Part shown: piece after piece, positions 1 to 11,047 of the stretch
Layout: every line of letters begins with the position of its first letter
Position numbering within the stretch: the first letter of the stretch is position 1
DNA from: Durusdinium trenchii
Taxonomy: Eukaryota; Sar; Dinophyceae; Suessiales; Symbiodiniaceae
Reading direction: 5' to 3'
DNA: 64,000 nucleotides
Assembly: GCA_963970005.1 (NCBI GenBank)
Contig: CAXAMN010003936.1
Location: forward strand, 87,710 to 151,709
Position numbers and translations under genes: made by a program
Notes under the pieces: model-generated
What the model saw: only the letters and a program-made list of their open reading frames with translations
Told to the model about the DNA's origin: nothing
The model's database searches: none

Positions 1-230
1 TCACACTGAGAACTCCCTGTTGGATCCTGTTGGCTTTGGCCCTTTTCTGCTTTGTTGAGGATGAGATCGCCTTAGCCTCTCAGTGTGTTGGAAGTTGGCA
101 TGCACTCCTGTACGAAAAACGGGGGCGGCAAATGACGACACCACACGATATGGAGATCGAAAACATGTTCGCCCACCGAGCAGAGGACATGTTCATCGTC
201 CATTCTCGCCAAACATAATGCCAAACATAC

Positions 231-302
231 CTTTTTTCCAGGCGCTTTCCAATTGCGAGTGAGATTCGGATCGGTTTCCAATGGCAACAGTTTGGTCATC
301 AC
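231..302 (-). CDS. Dynein exon: approach to stalk tip
   Basis: 24 codons beginning VMTKLLPLETDPNLTRNWK, in the position of (V/I)...+.+Y...PDF.PE. Acceptor CAAG|GTGA, consensus donor AAG|GTATGT, phase 0. The most 3' dynein exon found; the next was not seen in the last 230 bases. Confidence 0.8.
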
Positions 303-593
303 CTTGGTGCAGCCAATCCCAGTGACGTCTGTCTTGCTGAATCTTCTTGGCAAAGCATGTTCTGAAAAGGCTCGAAACATTGGGCCATCATGCGTGCCGA
401 TGTTCACTCGGCCACCCACTCAGCGAAAAGGGGATCTGTTGGAGACACGTGCTTCTGTGACTGACTGGTGCTTAGTAGGGAATGAGGGAATGGATCCAAA
501 GGAATCTGTGAAGGATCTGAAGATTAATTGATGCAAACCATTGGTTTCGGATGGTTTCGGCACTAACCATCGAGCATCATCTTGCCACGCCAC

Positions 594-662
594 GTCAGTC
601 GGGATGTTGTCCTTGTCGAAGTTCAAGAGCCGGTCCAAAAGCTTGGGATCTCCCCACAACTC
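594..662 (-). CDS. Dynein exon: stalk, FDKDNIP
   Basis: 23 codons with WGDPKLLDRLLNFDKDNIP, the invariant .LGD..FL..L..(F/Y)DKDNI. motif before the microtubule-binding tip. Acceptor GCAG|GAGT, donor GAC|GTGGCG, phase 0. Confidence 0.97.
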
Positions 663-897
663 CTGCAACGTTCAGCCGAGAGAACATGTACTTGAGTATA
701 TATACCCATCAAAAGCTCCCTGCTTTGGGGTCCATGCGTCCATGCGTCATGTCATGGCTGCATTTGGAAAAGCCTCCCAACGCACCGAGTCACTAATATA
801 GCCCATCTTTTTCAGCCACGTCCATGGCTTGCATCGCTTCACCTCCCTTCTTGGCCGAAAGAGACGTCTTTTCGCCCCCCCGGGCGCATCAACCCGC

Positions 898-954
898 CTT
901 CTTGGCGGGATCCCAATAGTCATCCACCTTGGACCGTCCATCCGGCGCTGGCAC
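898..954 (-). CDS. Dynein exon: stalk, DYWDPAKK
   Basis: 19 codons with VPAPDGRSKVDDYWDPAKK, matching the family K..DYW.P+KK loop. Acceptor GCAG|GTGC, donor AAG|GCGGGT (GC type). Confidence 0.95.
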
Positions 955-1037
955 CTGCATGGCGTTGCCGCGACCGTCGCGAACGCCGCTCCGCGCGGGT
1001 GCGGAGAACGTGCGGAGAAGCGCGCGCGTGACAAGGC

Positions 1038-1093
1038 CTTCTTGGGCTTGATGCCGAAACACCAGCAAAGCGCTTTGGAGACCAAGACCACGC
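1038..1093 (-). CDS. Dynein exon: stalk, VSKALCWCFGIKPKK
   Basis: 18 codons with VVLVSKALCWCFGIKPKK, matching V..VM.AVC...G.KP. Acceptor ACAG|GCGT, donor AAG|GCCTTG (GC type). Confidence 0.94.
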
Positions 1094-1402
1094 CTGTCAC
1101 GTGAGAAAAATGCTACTGATGTAATGTTGGATCTCGGATCAACATAAACCTACAACATATCTACAACGTCGGCTCCTGCAGCTGCTGTGTAGACTTGGAA
1201 CAGGGAACAAGTCTGTTTTTGATACAGTCACTCTCATCCATCCTCCATGCTCAACACATGTCAGGACAATGGAAAACATGCACGCTTGAACCTACCTAAG
1301 GCTGGCAACACCGTTCTTTCTTGCTCCCCCGTTGTTGCCCAATCTTTGGAGGGAAGCCTAGTGACCCAAATATCCGTGAGGGCACCGCAGCGACCAACAG
1401 CT

Positions 1403-1517
1403 GCTCCATCCAAGTCACCAAAACAAACAACCTTAAATTCAGCTCCATCCAAGTCACCAAAACAAACAACCTTAAATTCAGCTCCATCCAAGGCACCCAA
1501 GCAAACAACCTTAAATT
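1403..1517. repeat. 39-bp tandem repeat, three copies
   Basis: Unit begins GCTCCATCCAAGTCACCAAA and ends CCTTAAATTC. The third copy is diverged and truncated. Lies in a dynein intron. The unit is a multiple of three, so the long frames across it are a by-product. Confidence 0.9.
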
Positions 1518-1598
1518 GTTTAAACTAATCGATTCTATAGGACATTTCTAAGTGCCTTGGCCTGATTTACCCAGCTTGCTCCCCGGTGAGGATTCGGC

Positions 1599-1662
1599 CT
1601 CCTGGTGGCTTGCCCATGGCCTTCACCTCCACGATATCGCCCTTGGAGAGCTGACTTAAGGC
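1599..1662 (-). CDS. Dynein exon: stalk, LSKGDIVEVK
   Basis: 21 codons containing ALSQLSKGDIVEVKAMGKPP, the family L..L.K.DI.E+K....PP block. Acceptor TGAG|GCCT, donor G|GCCGAA (GC type); the split glycine codon joins the next exon. Confidence 0.96.
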
Positions 1663-1837
1663 CTCACAGGGTGACCCAGGGGAATGGTGAGGTGTTCCAA
1701 GCCGCTTCAGCTGATGGGCCGATGGGGTTGGTGACATGGCTGCCATGATGACTGATGGGGTCTGTGTCCAATCCCCTCGAGAGGGCTGGATCCATCCCCT
1801 GAGCTGGACCGCTGACTGAACTGGATCCATCCCACAC

Positions 1838-1883
1838 CTCGATGGCGGAGTTCAAAGCTGGCATGGCTTTGTCCAAGTCTCGC
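1838..1883 (-). CDS. Dynein exon: stalk, DLDKAMPAL
   Basis: 15 codons reading RDLDKAMPALNSAIE, the near-invariant .DL..A.PAL..A. block. Acceptor CGAG|GCGA, donor GAG|GTGTGG. Confidence 0.95.
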
Positions 1884-2210
1884 CTCGTGGACAGGTCATG
1901 GACACGCCGATCGCTCCCCTTTTTGTGGATGAGACCGGCACAACTTCTAGAAGACGTTCTGAGACCCTCTTTGGGATGGAGTTTTGAAGGCTCCAAGGAC
2001 TTTCTGCGGAGAGCTGTTGGAATCGGATTTCGGGGGTTCCGGATGCTCGGGCAGTTGGGACTGCACGCTCAACACATCTCGACGTGTCCGGAGTGTACAT
2101 GTTGACCATCAAACATCGGGCTGGTGGACACACATGTGGACGTGCGCAGCGCATCCGAGGAAAGAAAGGCTTCCGGCATCCGCAGATGCTTCCACCATGG
2201 AGGCCCCGAC

Positions 2211-2269
2211 TGGCAATCCATCTTCATGTTGTTGGCATTCTCGGCCACCTTGGCCGTCTCTGCGGCATC
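2211..2269 (-). CDS. Dynein exon: stalk CC1
   Basis: 19 codons plus two bases, DAAETAKVAENANNMKMDC, comparable to the family ...A...A..IK.EC helix. Acceptor GCAG|GATG, donor CA|GTCGGG; CA plus G restores glutamine. Confidence 0.9.
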
Positions 2270-2421
2270 CTGCGAACATGCGCGGAGTCCGAACTAGGGA
2301 AAACAGCCAGTGTGGTAGACCGTCACCCCAAGCCATGGCAAAACACCAGGGAAAGAACAAAAGGCGCGGCATGCCATGTTCTTTCAGGAAACTGCTTCCG
2401 GCTGCAGTCCTTGGAAACCAC

Positions 2422-2478
2422 CTCCTCGGTTTGTGCGGCTTCTTTCTGCTTCCCCTCGATGACCACCATGAGTTGAGC
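2422..2478 (-). CDS. Dynein exon: stalk CC1, AQLMVVIEG
   Basis: 19 codons reading AQLMVVIEGKQKEAAQTEE, the coiled-coil helix with the L.VVIE core. Acceptor CAAG|GCTC, donor GAG|GTGGTT, phase 0. First dynein exon after the 12.5-kb intron. Confidence 0.92.
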
Positions 2479-5365
2479 CTTGTTGAGAGCTTCTTTTTCA
2501 CGAGTTGAATGTGGTCCGAAGTCCAAGCCCTGGTGATGTTCTGTTTGGATCTTTTTGGGGGAGGCGCCGGCGGTGCAAACCCCGTGACTCAGTACCACGT
2601 GTTGGGCATGTCCTTGCAAACGTCGGCGTGGATTCCATGTCTGGCTTGGCAACATGTGAACCTCGTGCTTTCATTGACCGCACCAGACATGGAAAAGAGA
2701 GTCGGACATGTTGATTTAGATGACAATAAAAAAATACATATATAATTCTAACAAGTCACATGTCGGTTCAACCGGAACTTCACATCAACAACTCAAAGTG
2801 CAGGCCCGCTCTGGTAGGCCACAGCTGCCTTTGGGATGGGCCACAGCTGGTTGCACACCTGCCAAAATGCCTCTGCACACCTACAAAATGCAACTACGCC
2901 GCAGCCCCGCATGAATCCCGATTCGCTCGCATGGCGCTGAGCACTCGTCCGACCCAAACTCACGAGTCTCGGACGAGTCTCGGACGAGTGGAAGCTTTAT
3001 AGAAAACAAAGGTAGCTTGCCGTGATGACACCTACATGCTCACCGGAATGTCGGAATGTTTGCGCGAAGCATCGGATTTCACCACGTTCAGGTCACACAG
3101 GCCCTTCAGAGATTGAGGAATCCGTCATGATCCTTCTCTTTTCTTGCGCCACCAGCGTTCCAAAAGCTGACCATCTTGTTGGGCCCTTTACCAGCGGCCG
3201 TAGCTCGTTCAGGCTTTCCCCAGCTTACGACCATGGCACACGGCTGAAACCTTTGTCACTGAATCCTCACAGATTCCGTGGAAGCCCCAGTGCTGCACAC
3301 TACGATGTTTATCATGCGGCCGGACGACACCGGAAAGTCGTTGTTTTCCTAATGGCCACGTACGGAGTTCCCCTGTCCTTATGCTATTGGAATTCTTTTC
3401 TATCTATCTTAGAGATAGAAAACGACCATGCGTGACCATGCGTGACCAGTATACCCTCCGCAGCGTTGCAGCGGAAATTGTTTGTACCGGCTTCTAATAA
3501 GAAAGCAAGTTGCAAAATCCAAATACTGTCTGCGCCTCACGAGGTTTTCCCATTTCCTCCAGGTGAAGCCCACAATATTGTGTGATCAATCTTATCTTGC
3601 AAAACTGGTTGGCATAAGGTTCTTGGGGCTTCTGTATGAGCAAAGGGTTTCCGCCGGCCAACTTGAAAGATTTGACCAAACAATCAGCGGTTCATGGAGA
3701 CAACAAGTCTCACTTGCCAGGTGGCAAGCATGACATGCATCTTTACAGATTGAGTACGCGGATTCAAACGTGGCTAAACAAAAGGGATGTGAACACACAC
3801 AAAGCAATTGAAACAGCTTGGAACTTGAGATGCTTTGTCGTCCTTGATAGCATGGCGTTCCACGTTTGCGCCGCAAACTAGGGGACCCCCTAAATCATGG
3901 CTCTGCATGCACAGGCCAAGCATAGGACCCCCTATTTTGAGACATATCAGCGTAAATTCCTGCCTAAACAATACAATCCGTGCACCCATCAATTCTTCTC
4001 AGAATTCCTTGGCAGTGTGGCACGGAAGTGTGGAGGCACAAAATCACCTAAGGATCCAAATTGGGTGCTCCTCGCACAAACACAGCGAAGGTGAAAAACA
4101 CGCGCCTCCACGAAATCGAAATCATATGAGGGACGATCAACGAAAATATGGACCGTAGCTCATATATCATGATTTGGGTTCAGTCGGGTTCACTCTGGGT
4201 TGGATTCCTTTTGGATTGTCTGACTCCATGTTGGATCTCCCCCCACCTCCTGAGTTCTGCACGTCCAGGGAGTCCAAACCACCACTGGATCACCTGCCCT
4301 CCCTGGTGTGTGAAAACAGGGGCGATTTTGGGGCAATAAGTTGCACTGATTCATTTGGCTCCTAGATGTTTAGGGAAGACATTGGAAAACGATGGAAAAC
4401 GTCACTAATAATAGGCATGTTTTTGTTTCACGCTTTGGAGGAGAGACCTCATAGGAACGGCCTCCAAGCTAAGTAGGGATGGCCCACCAACCTACTAGCG
4501 ATGGCCTCCAAAAACGAAAAACAACTCGGGCAACATTCCACAGAACCACAGGGCCACCCAAAGTTTCATAGACCAGTGAAGCCACCCAAACACACATGAC
4601 TGAACTTATCAAGGTCATCGGTCCTTGTGCCAAAATACTTGCAATGGCTTCCATCATCCCAGCCAAATGGAACAGGGAACCGAATTCATGACACCATGAC
4701 ACCAGGAATCAAGGGGAGTCGGAATCGCAAAACCGGTTCCTTCATGGCGACACACGCGCAGTCCCGGACCGGGGTGGAGTCGCTGGAACAACCTGAGTCG
4801 TGCGTCTTTGCGTCTTTTCCGTGTATATTTATGCATATTCCGATTCCATGAGTCACAAAGGGGTGCCTATTGGAGGATAGGGGTGCCCAGCTACTCCACT
4901 CACTGGATGGGACTAAGCCACCCCTTTGTGACCCCTGGTTGTGCCATATCATAACCAATTCTCTCCCAGCATCTGGCAACTAGGGCAGTACGGCTAGGAC
5001 CGTCCACCCAATCGCTCAGCAACCTCGGTTCGATGCCGCACAACACACGTGCGGATTGCCTTCCCGATGTCCGAAAAACTGGCTGTTGATGTAAACATGC
5101 TCAACTGGGCGTGCGGATTGGGCCATTTTTTACGGAACAGAGCTGAACAGGGGGTGAACGGGGGGTCATCCCATGGACGTGGCTCGTGTTGGACACGGGC
5201 TCGTCGGTTCGATCCAAACGGTGGCCGACCGACCTTCCTTTCGAAGCCACGTACGAGTACATCGTTGACTTACGTCTGGCGTGTGGGTCTCGCAGTCCGG
5301 ACTGAAGCCGTGTGAGTGAGCGAACCAGCTCCCCAGGTCACGATCTCCAAGGCACCCTTCTGTAC
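2479..5365. other. 3' part of the 12.5-kb dynein intron
   Basis: No exon supported on either strand. Contains only short spurious frames and one CTACTAGCGATGGCC dispersed element at 4490. Confidence 0.5.
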
Positions 5366-5438
5366 CAAAAATTGCAAGCTGTAGTTGCAAATTAAAAGCC
5401 TCCACGTCCGAAATGTGTGACAGGATCATATCTCTGTC
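5366..5438 (-). CDS. Nested gene S, exon 9 (DVEAFNLQLQ)
   Basis: Reads RDMILSHISDVEAFNLQLQL then AIF. Matches the C-terminal helix of the same family. Acceptor GCAG|GACA. The frame stays open past the proposed G|GTACAG donor, so the true 3' end may be further left. No stop codon was assigned. Confidence 0.65.
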
Positions 5439-5644
5439 CTGCGGGCCGGTGGAACTTCCCTCCATTCCACATAGTAATGACAACGTATAGCTTGTGGAAG
5501 AGGCACTACGAAGGGCAAAGTATGTTGTTGTGTTCCGTGCCAACTTGTGCAATATGTGCACAAACCCAGCACCCTTTGTGGAGATTGCACTATGGGTGGT
5601 CAATTGCCTATGGCAGCTGGTTCAAATCTTCGATCTGGTGGCTC

Positions 5645-5716
5645 CTCTTGTCGTGATGCCTGGCAGTCGCGAACATCTATGCAAGCCAGCGAGTAGTAGT
5701 TGTGGTCAAGGGCGTT
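5645..5716 (-). CDS. Nested gene S, exon 8 (VRDCQASRQE)
   Basis: 24 codons reading NALDHNYYSLACIDVRDCQA then SRQE. Acceptor GGAG|AACG; a GA donor (GAG|GAGCCA) leads in phase to the next exon. Confidence 0.6.
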
Positions 5717-5983
5717 CTCCGAGTGGACCTTGATCCTCCACAATCAGAAGGTGAGAGAGCTTGGAGAGCAAACGAATCGACATCCACTTAGTTTTTGACA
5801 TGTTTTGACATTATCTTAAATGTAGACTCTTGATCAATAAATCAAGCCCCCCTGCCAAATGAAGAGGCTGTTCAATCCAAATGCGGAGGTTCAATTCATC
5901 CATGTCAAGTCTCTACTCTACATCAGATCATAGTTTTAATGCTCATCTTCCATGAATTTGCTCCTCTTCGGAATCGTAGACGC

Positions 5984-6070
5984 CTCTGACTCCACGATTT
6001 CGGCAATACACCACGCGCGAGTGAAGACTTCGAACTTGACATCTGCCACCACCAGGTGTGAGAAGCCGTC
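5984..6070 (-). CDS. Nested gene S, exon 7 (FTRAWCIAEI)
   Basis: 29 codons with SHLVVADVKFEVFTRAWCIA then EIVESE. The RAWCxxE motif resembles the R.WC..E signature seen in TIR-like and other eukaryotic signalling proteins; that comparison is inference. Acceptor GCAG|GACG, GC donor GAG|GCGTCT, phase 0. Confidence 0.78.
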
Positions 6071-6323
6071 CTGCACTTTGGCCAAATGTCCTTGGAGAAG
6101 GACGATGGGTCGGACGGTCGGATGGTATTTGGGCTGGTCGGATGGCGGTCGTCTGAAGATCTCTATCGGATATCTCGCTGGATCTATCAGATGCAATTCA
6201 GCTGCACCTGCTAATGGCTGCTATACAAATGCTCTCACCTGCCAATAGCTGCTATATTAGATCTGAACACCGGAGAAAAAGAAGTAGTGCACCGAAGCCG
6301 AACCTCCCCGTACGACCAAAAAC

Positions 6324-6402
6324 CGAGTGTCGCATCATCCAATGGAACTTATTCACCTCGCAGGTGTTAGGCTCCCCGGCAGAGACCTTCCGTTGTCCAC
6401 AC
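6324..6402 (-). CDS. Nested gene S, exon 6 (CEVNKFHWMM)
   Basis: 26 codons reading CGQRKVSAGEPNTCEVNKF then HWMMRHS. Acceptor CCAG|GTGT, donor TCG|GTTTTT, phase 0. Together with exon 5 it gives a CxC-type cysteine cluster. Confidence 0.75.
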
Positions 6403-6557
6403 CTGGAAGACGCATGTAGCGGAATCGTGAGAAGAGGAGATCGGAGCGTGTCGCGGTTTCGCAAAAAGCTCTTTTTCCCGCAAGAAACGCCTTTGTTGAG
6501 GAGCTTTAAGGATGAAAAATCTCTTCAAAATGGGGAACTTTTGCAACGGCAAGATGC

Positions 6558-6721
6558 TGACAAAGGGGGTAGAGCTTCCCAGTCACAGTGTCGCTGTGGC
6601 GGGCGGCCCACTGGCTGAACTGGTCTGGGTCTACTGGAGGAGGACTGCCATAGTTATCGCAAATGCAAGCATGCTGGTTGATGGAGAAGGCGCAAACCCA
6701 GTAGGTCAAGGACCACGCCCC
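6558..6721 (-). CDS. Nested gene S, exon 5 (TYWVCAFSINQH)
   Basis: 54 codons plus two bases, containing TYWVCAFSINQHACICDNYG and later DTVTGKLYPLC. Acceptor CGAG|GGGG, GC donor CA|GCATCT; the split glutamine joins the next exon as PLCQCGQRK. Cysteine-rich. Confidence 0.75.
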
Positions 6722-7141
6722 CTCGCAGGGCATGAACAAAATGATCACAATCTACACTCCTGTCCTGTGTCTCACTTGGTCATTTGGCCTTTCAGATATT
6801 AAGATCTTGGGAGCTTGTCCGAAAGAAAGTTTAGGGAGGAGATGGAGGGTCCTTGAGGTCAAATATGTCAAAAACATTCAAACACCCATTATTACAGTAT
6901 ATAGGAACTGGTTGCCCGAAAGACACTGGTGCCATCAGAGCCCACATGAAAAACAAGCAAACTATGTTATATATAAAACTATATATATATAATATGTCGC
7001 TGCATGTGTGGCATTGGGTTGTGTGCAAAGTTTGTGGATGTGGATATGTTGTGCATGTGATGGTGTCGTTCTAAGCCATCAAGGTGGATAATATTGCACC
7101 CATTGGCCAGTGAGGGTGCTGCAGTTTCACCTCAGCCAGTC

Positions 7142-7293
7142 CTCAATTTGAATTGCAGCTTCCAATTCACCCGTGCCACGCTTGGTCAGGAGCTTCTCCG
7201 CAATACCATGGTAGTAGTCCTTCCCCAAAGCATCTGCCAAAATGGCCGCCACCAAATGAAGGAAAAGGTTGGACCAGTTGTGAGTCACCATGC
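7142..7293 (-). CDS. Nested gene S, exon 4 (THNWSNLF)
   Basis: Reads MVTHNWSNLFLHLVAAILAD then ALGKDYYHGIAEKLLTKRG and AAIQIE. The W-S-N-L-F and VAAI.ADAL pattern continues the family of the previous exon. Acceptor TAAG|GCAT. The 3' end is uncertain: a GA donor is used here, a GT twelve bases on is in the wrong phase, and a TGA follows. Confidence 0.75.
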
Positions 7294-7923
7294 CTTAGAC
7301 TAACAACGCCTCGCAGAAAAACAAAAACGAAACACCAGGCATGCCATTCCCTGTGAATTTCCATGGCCCCGACGTCCAGGAGGTCTGAGGGCCAAGTGTA
7401 ACAAACAAAGGAGTCAGTGGATGTCTATCTGTCCAAATTCCTTGGGCGACCCCTATTGCGTAGACGTTGTGTTCAATGTGGGGCTAGCTCCACAGCTATT
7501 CAAGAAGTCAAAAAGCCTCCCTCGCAGCATCCTTTGAAACGCATCACCCTCGACACGTTCAGTTGGCTTGGGAGCCGTCCCTTGGCTTTGTGCGATTTGG
7601 CGACGGCCGTGCTTTTCCGATTTGAAAGGCCCGGTGGCACTGTGCAGGCACCGGAGCGCTGTTGGACCAAATGGAGGCCAATGCTCGGCCGCCTGACGGG
7701 GATCCGACGAGTTGTGCCAGCTTGCGCCAGCGAACTGCGCCCGGGGGGGCGTGTGTAACTCTTTGATCACGGGAAAAGGGGTATATAGTATACCTTGGGT
7801 ATCCCATTGTGAGTAACGGATGATGATGGTTAGTAAAGGCCCTGCTCCAAAATAGTGAGAATTGTGCCGATTGTTGCAGGTGATGGGACAAACCCAATAA
7901 TATATCCCATTACCAGGCCTAGC

Positions 7924-8008
7924 GGATGATGAGGATGAGGATGAGGATGAGGATGAGGATGAGGATGAGGATGAGGATGAGGATGAGGATGAGGATGANN
8001 NNNNNNNN

Positions 8009-8068
<60 letters not shown>
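7924..8068. repeat. GATGAG / GAT microsatellite interrupted by assembly gap
   Basis: A (GAGGAT)n array runs into ten N bases at 7999-8008, then continues as (GAT)n. The gap is almost certainly a repeat-induced break of unknown true length. Confidence 0.95.
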
Positions 8069-8105
8069 CTGCTGCTGATGCTGCTGCTGCTGGTGCCTGT
8101 GATGT

Positions 8106-8166
8106 GGTGGTGGTGCCTGTGATGTGGTGGTGGTGGTGGTGGTGGTGGCGGTGGTGGTGGTGGTGA
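8106..8166. repeat. GGT microsatellite
   Basis: GTGGTGGTGGT run with a duplicated GGTGCCTGTGATGTGGT just upstream. Intronic, between exons 3 and 4 of nested gene S. Confidence 0.9.
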
Positions 8167-8318
8167 CGTTGCAGGCCGCTCAGTGATGACCCTGTTTCCC
8201 GTTGCTGGTTTACTGTGACACTAGGACCTTGAACTTGGTGCTCCCAGCGGATTCAAGGTCTCCCCCCAACCTCAGTGGACTCGGGCCGCACTCTGGCCTG
8301 CTTGCGGTGCTTGGTTGC

Positions 8319-8405
8319 GTGACAAAGGAATGATGGCCATGCGGACCACATCGGTGGTCGTGGAGCGTTGCGGATCGAAAGAAGGCATCACTCGTGGGAG
8401 CTGTC
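8319..8405 (-). CDS. Nested gene S, exon 3 (VMPSFDPQRSTT)
   Basis: 28 codons reading RVMPSFDPQRSTTTDVVRMA then IIPLS. I recall this VMP.FDP..STT.DVVR.AIIPLSR segment from a large dinoflagellate-expanded protein family of unknown function. Acceptor TCAG|GACA, GC donor C|GCAACC; the split codon joins the next exon as SRMVTHNWSN. Confidence 0.75.
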
Positions 8406-9337
8406 CTGAGAAAGCTGTGGCAACGGTGGGCTTGGAGGAAGGCCGGAGGCCGCGGGTAGCGAGAACTGCTCCCAAATACTACACGATTCCCATTGACCAT
8501 AAGTGGGGAATTCCATGGAATTCCATCCGTAGTCGGTCGAGTTGAGAAGTGGGAAGCGAGCAGCGAGAGAATACTTGGCTCACCGCCGCAAAGGAAACAC
8601 TATGAATGGAGGGTGATGGTTTACTCACATATTCAAACCCTAATGTGGAACAAGCTTCCTGTCAATCTAATTCTAACCACTGCGTGTGTCCTAAGGTGGG
8701 GGAGGAGGGATCCCCGCCCTAAATCAATACGCTATCAATTCGTTGAGGAGGTTCCAATTGGATTCTTTCACGCCAAGTGCGGTGGGGGGCGATCGCGATC
8801 GATATATCAAGTTGGTCCTTCGGAACCATCCATTCTGGGCCTCCCCTTGTAAACGAACACTTCAGCAAAGCTCCTTCATAGATTCCTTTCAGACATGCCA
8901 AGCGCGCCTCTCTCCAAGTCTTGGGCCCTGCCATCGAAAAAATGCCAACATCAAAGGTGTCCGTTCATTGGATTGGAGCCCTGCCGTATTGAACATCGCC
9001 AACAAATACTCCAACAAATAGTTGCGGCTCCCGAAAAGACGCAGCTGTTTGCAGGTTTGAAGGCCAAAAAAAGGGAGCACACCCGCAGCACACTTTGGAG
9101 CGCCAAGGGCCGGGCTTCGGAAAGCCGTTCCCTTTCGGAACGCCGTGGAACACGGCCATGGTGCGGCGTATGCTTCGGTTCAGGTGTTTGAAGCGGTGCA
9201 ACATGTGACCTAATGGTGACCTAATGGTGACGTAATGGGTCCTAAGCAGATCGAAAGGGTTGAAAAACTTTCGGATGGGCTTGAAAGCTTGGACCAAACC
9301 CGGAGGACCCAACGCCGCGTTCAGACCGTCGAGCATC

Positions 9338-9392
9338 GCCAGAAGTCGAGCAGGGAGCTCACGGTGAAGCCACGGTTGGCCAAGACCTTGAC
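9338..9392 (-). CDS. Nested gene S, exon 2
   Basis: 18 codons reading VKVLANRGFTVSSLLDFW. Acceptor CCAG|GTCA; a GA donor (C|GATGCT) gives DFW-R-QLPRVMP with the next exon. One or more exons may be missing before it. Confidence 0.6.
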
Positions 9393-9629
9393 CTGGGAGC
9401 CCAGTCAAGGTTTTTGTTGAGAGACTTGATGGATGCCATGTGGGTTTGTACACATGTCAACAGCTAAACTAAAAGAAACACTTTAGAAACACCGGCAATC
9501 ACAAGAAAGCGGGCAAAAATCACAGGGTTGCCTATGCTCTTATCAATCTCCCAAAGTGGTTTGTTCGTTTCGTGGTGTGGGTCAAACAGTTCAGAGAGCA
9601 AATACGTGTTTTCTTCCCATGTTGGCATT

Positions 9630-9842
9630 ACACTAGGAGCAAGGACGCTACTAGGGGGCTCCTGGCATCGCTACTAGGAGCGTTCGGATGCTACGTTCGG
9701 GGCTCCTGGCTACAAGGAGCGATCGGACGCTACGTTCGGGGCTCCTGGCATCGCCACTGGGAGCAAGGATGCTACTAGGGGGCTCCTGGCTACTAGGAGC
9801 AATAGGACGCTACGTTCGGGGCTCCTGGCCATACTACTAGGA
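9630..9842. repeat. Complex tandem repeat of CTACTAGG/GGCTCCTGGC units
   Basis: Five or six imperfect units of about 40 bp containing ACTAGGAGC, GGACGCTACGTTCGG and GGCTCCTGGC. Intronic. Confidence 0.85.
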
Positions 9843-10501
9843 ACAAGAAGCCATTAGAAACGCATGTTGGCTGCTTCGTTCTTCAGCCACAGCCACATGG
9901 GCCGCCCAGATCTTCTCATCCGCCCCGACGGGGATCGGGATCGTTCGCACTCGGCTGATCTCTCGCTGCACATTGGGCGGCTTTGGGGTCCACAGAAGCC
10001 CGGATAAGGTTGCCACGCTCACCGCCTGGAGGGCAAGAGGGGTGCGTGAAGCATTTTGGCAGCTTAGCAGCTGAGCAGGATGCATTTTTTCCTGCGATGA
10101 GTGAAGAAGGTTTCCCGAAACAAACCGTCAAAAGCATTCCTGGAATTCTGCAACACCGGGGGAGCTGGAATCCACAACTGAACAGCTGCAACTCTTTGCG
10201 AGCACAGGCATGGAAGGCTGGTAGCAAGTGAAAGTCAAAGGCAGATGCCAAGATATGTTCACGTTCCAAAGGTCTCCAACGTGTGCAAACTCCACTTAAG
10301 AAAGTTGTGCCCGTCATTGCTTTTCGAAGAACCTCCGGCCTCTTGAAAAAACTCAACGAAGGAGTTCCACAACTTTTGTGAACCCTTTTCTCGCCCACAA
10401 GACCGCAAGTCTGCTTCCATCCGTGCAACCTTGATGTCCTTCAAACAGCCCCCAAGCCCTCCACGACCCGTTGGAAAAAACAACGCAAAAAGTGACGCCA
10501 C

Positions 10502-10645
10502 CTTAATGAGCATATCCAAGCGTTGCCCCGTGATATAGACGACCCTCAAGTAGTCCTCGGCCGCATCATCGTCGTAAAGCTCCAAGATCTTGTAAGGAAT
10601 CCAGGTCAGTTGGGTGCCTGTCACTGGTCGGCACGGATACCCTAC
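10502..10645 (-). CDS. Nested gene S, exon 1
   Basis: 48 codons with WIPYKILELYDDDAAEDY and RVVYITGQRLDMLIK, an acidic beta-rich domain. Acceptor TCAG|GTAG, donor AAG|GTGGCG, phase 0. Precedes the other gene S exons in order. Confidence 0.65.
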
Positions 10646-10846
10646 CTGAAGGACCTGAAGGAGGAGGGAAGGTGTCCATGCGTTTCCCTTTGCAAAAGGC
10701 CTGAGTCCTTGGTTGGGTGTTTTCAAGCCCGCTATATAGGGAACAAGAGTCAACACAAGACAGGCGAGTGGTGGCTCTGCAAACACCTCTGAACGGGTAT
10801 GATGTGTGGGGGGAGCTGTCATAAAAGTTACAGTATGTAGTTAGAC

Positions 10847-11047
10847 CATGTTGCAAACCCGCTTTGCGAGTTGATTGCGCTTCAGGAGCCAACAAACGGT
10901 TGTTTGAAGGGACACAGTCAGGACCCCCAAAACAGCAGCGGAACTGACCAAAACAAGGCCCCAAAGAAGGCCCGCTTTGGATCGGCTCCTCTTCATCCCG
11001 TGAGTGAAAAAAGCGGTGTCATCACCCGCTGAACGACCAAACGACGC
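10847..11047 (-). CDS. Nested gene S, membrane-anchor exon
   Basis: 67 codons. It carries a hydrophilic stretch with MKRSRSKAGLLWG (an ATG at 10996 could be the start) followed by one strong helix (LVLVSSAAVLGVLTVSL) and a basic tail. A TAA follows three bases after ATG|GTCTAA; if that GT donor is used, phase 0 joins the next exon as KRVCNM-VGYPCRP. Otherwise this is the last exon of the membrane gene upstream. Confidence 0.5.

Noticed and set aside
3185-3223. Candidate dynein exon reading GESLNELRPLVK, resembling the stalk helix before LMVVIE.
   Set aside because: The exon at 15053-15003 (AELEELKPTLKK) fills this position with exact spacing and joins the 2478 exon in phase, so this match is coincidental.
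3607-3629. Candidate for the YVTPTSY block (SPKNLMPTSF) near 3.6 kb.
   Set aside because: The true VTPTSYLELI exon is at 16745-16703 with correct neighbours.
9630-9842. Possible transposon end or integron-like cassette array.
   Set aside because: Units are short, imperfect and non-coding, with no terminal inverted repeats or transposase; best read as a complex minisatellite.
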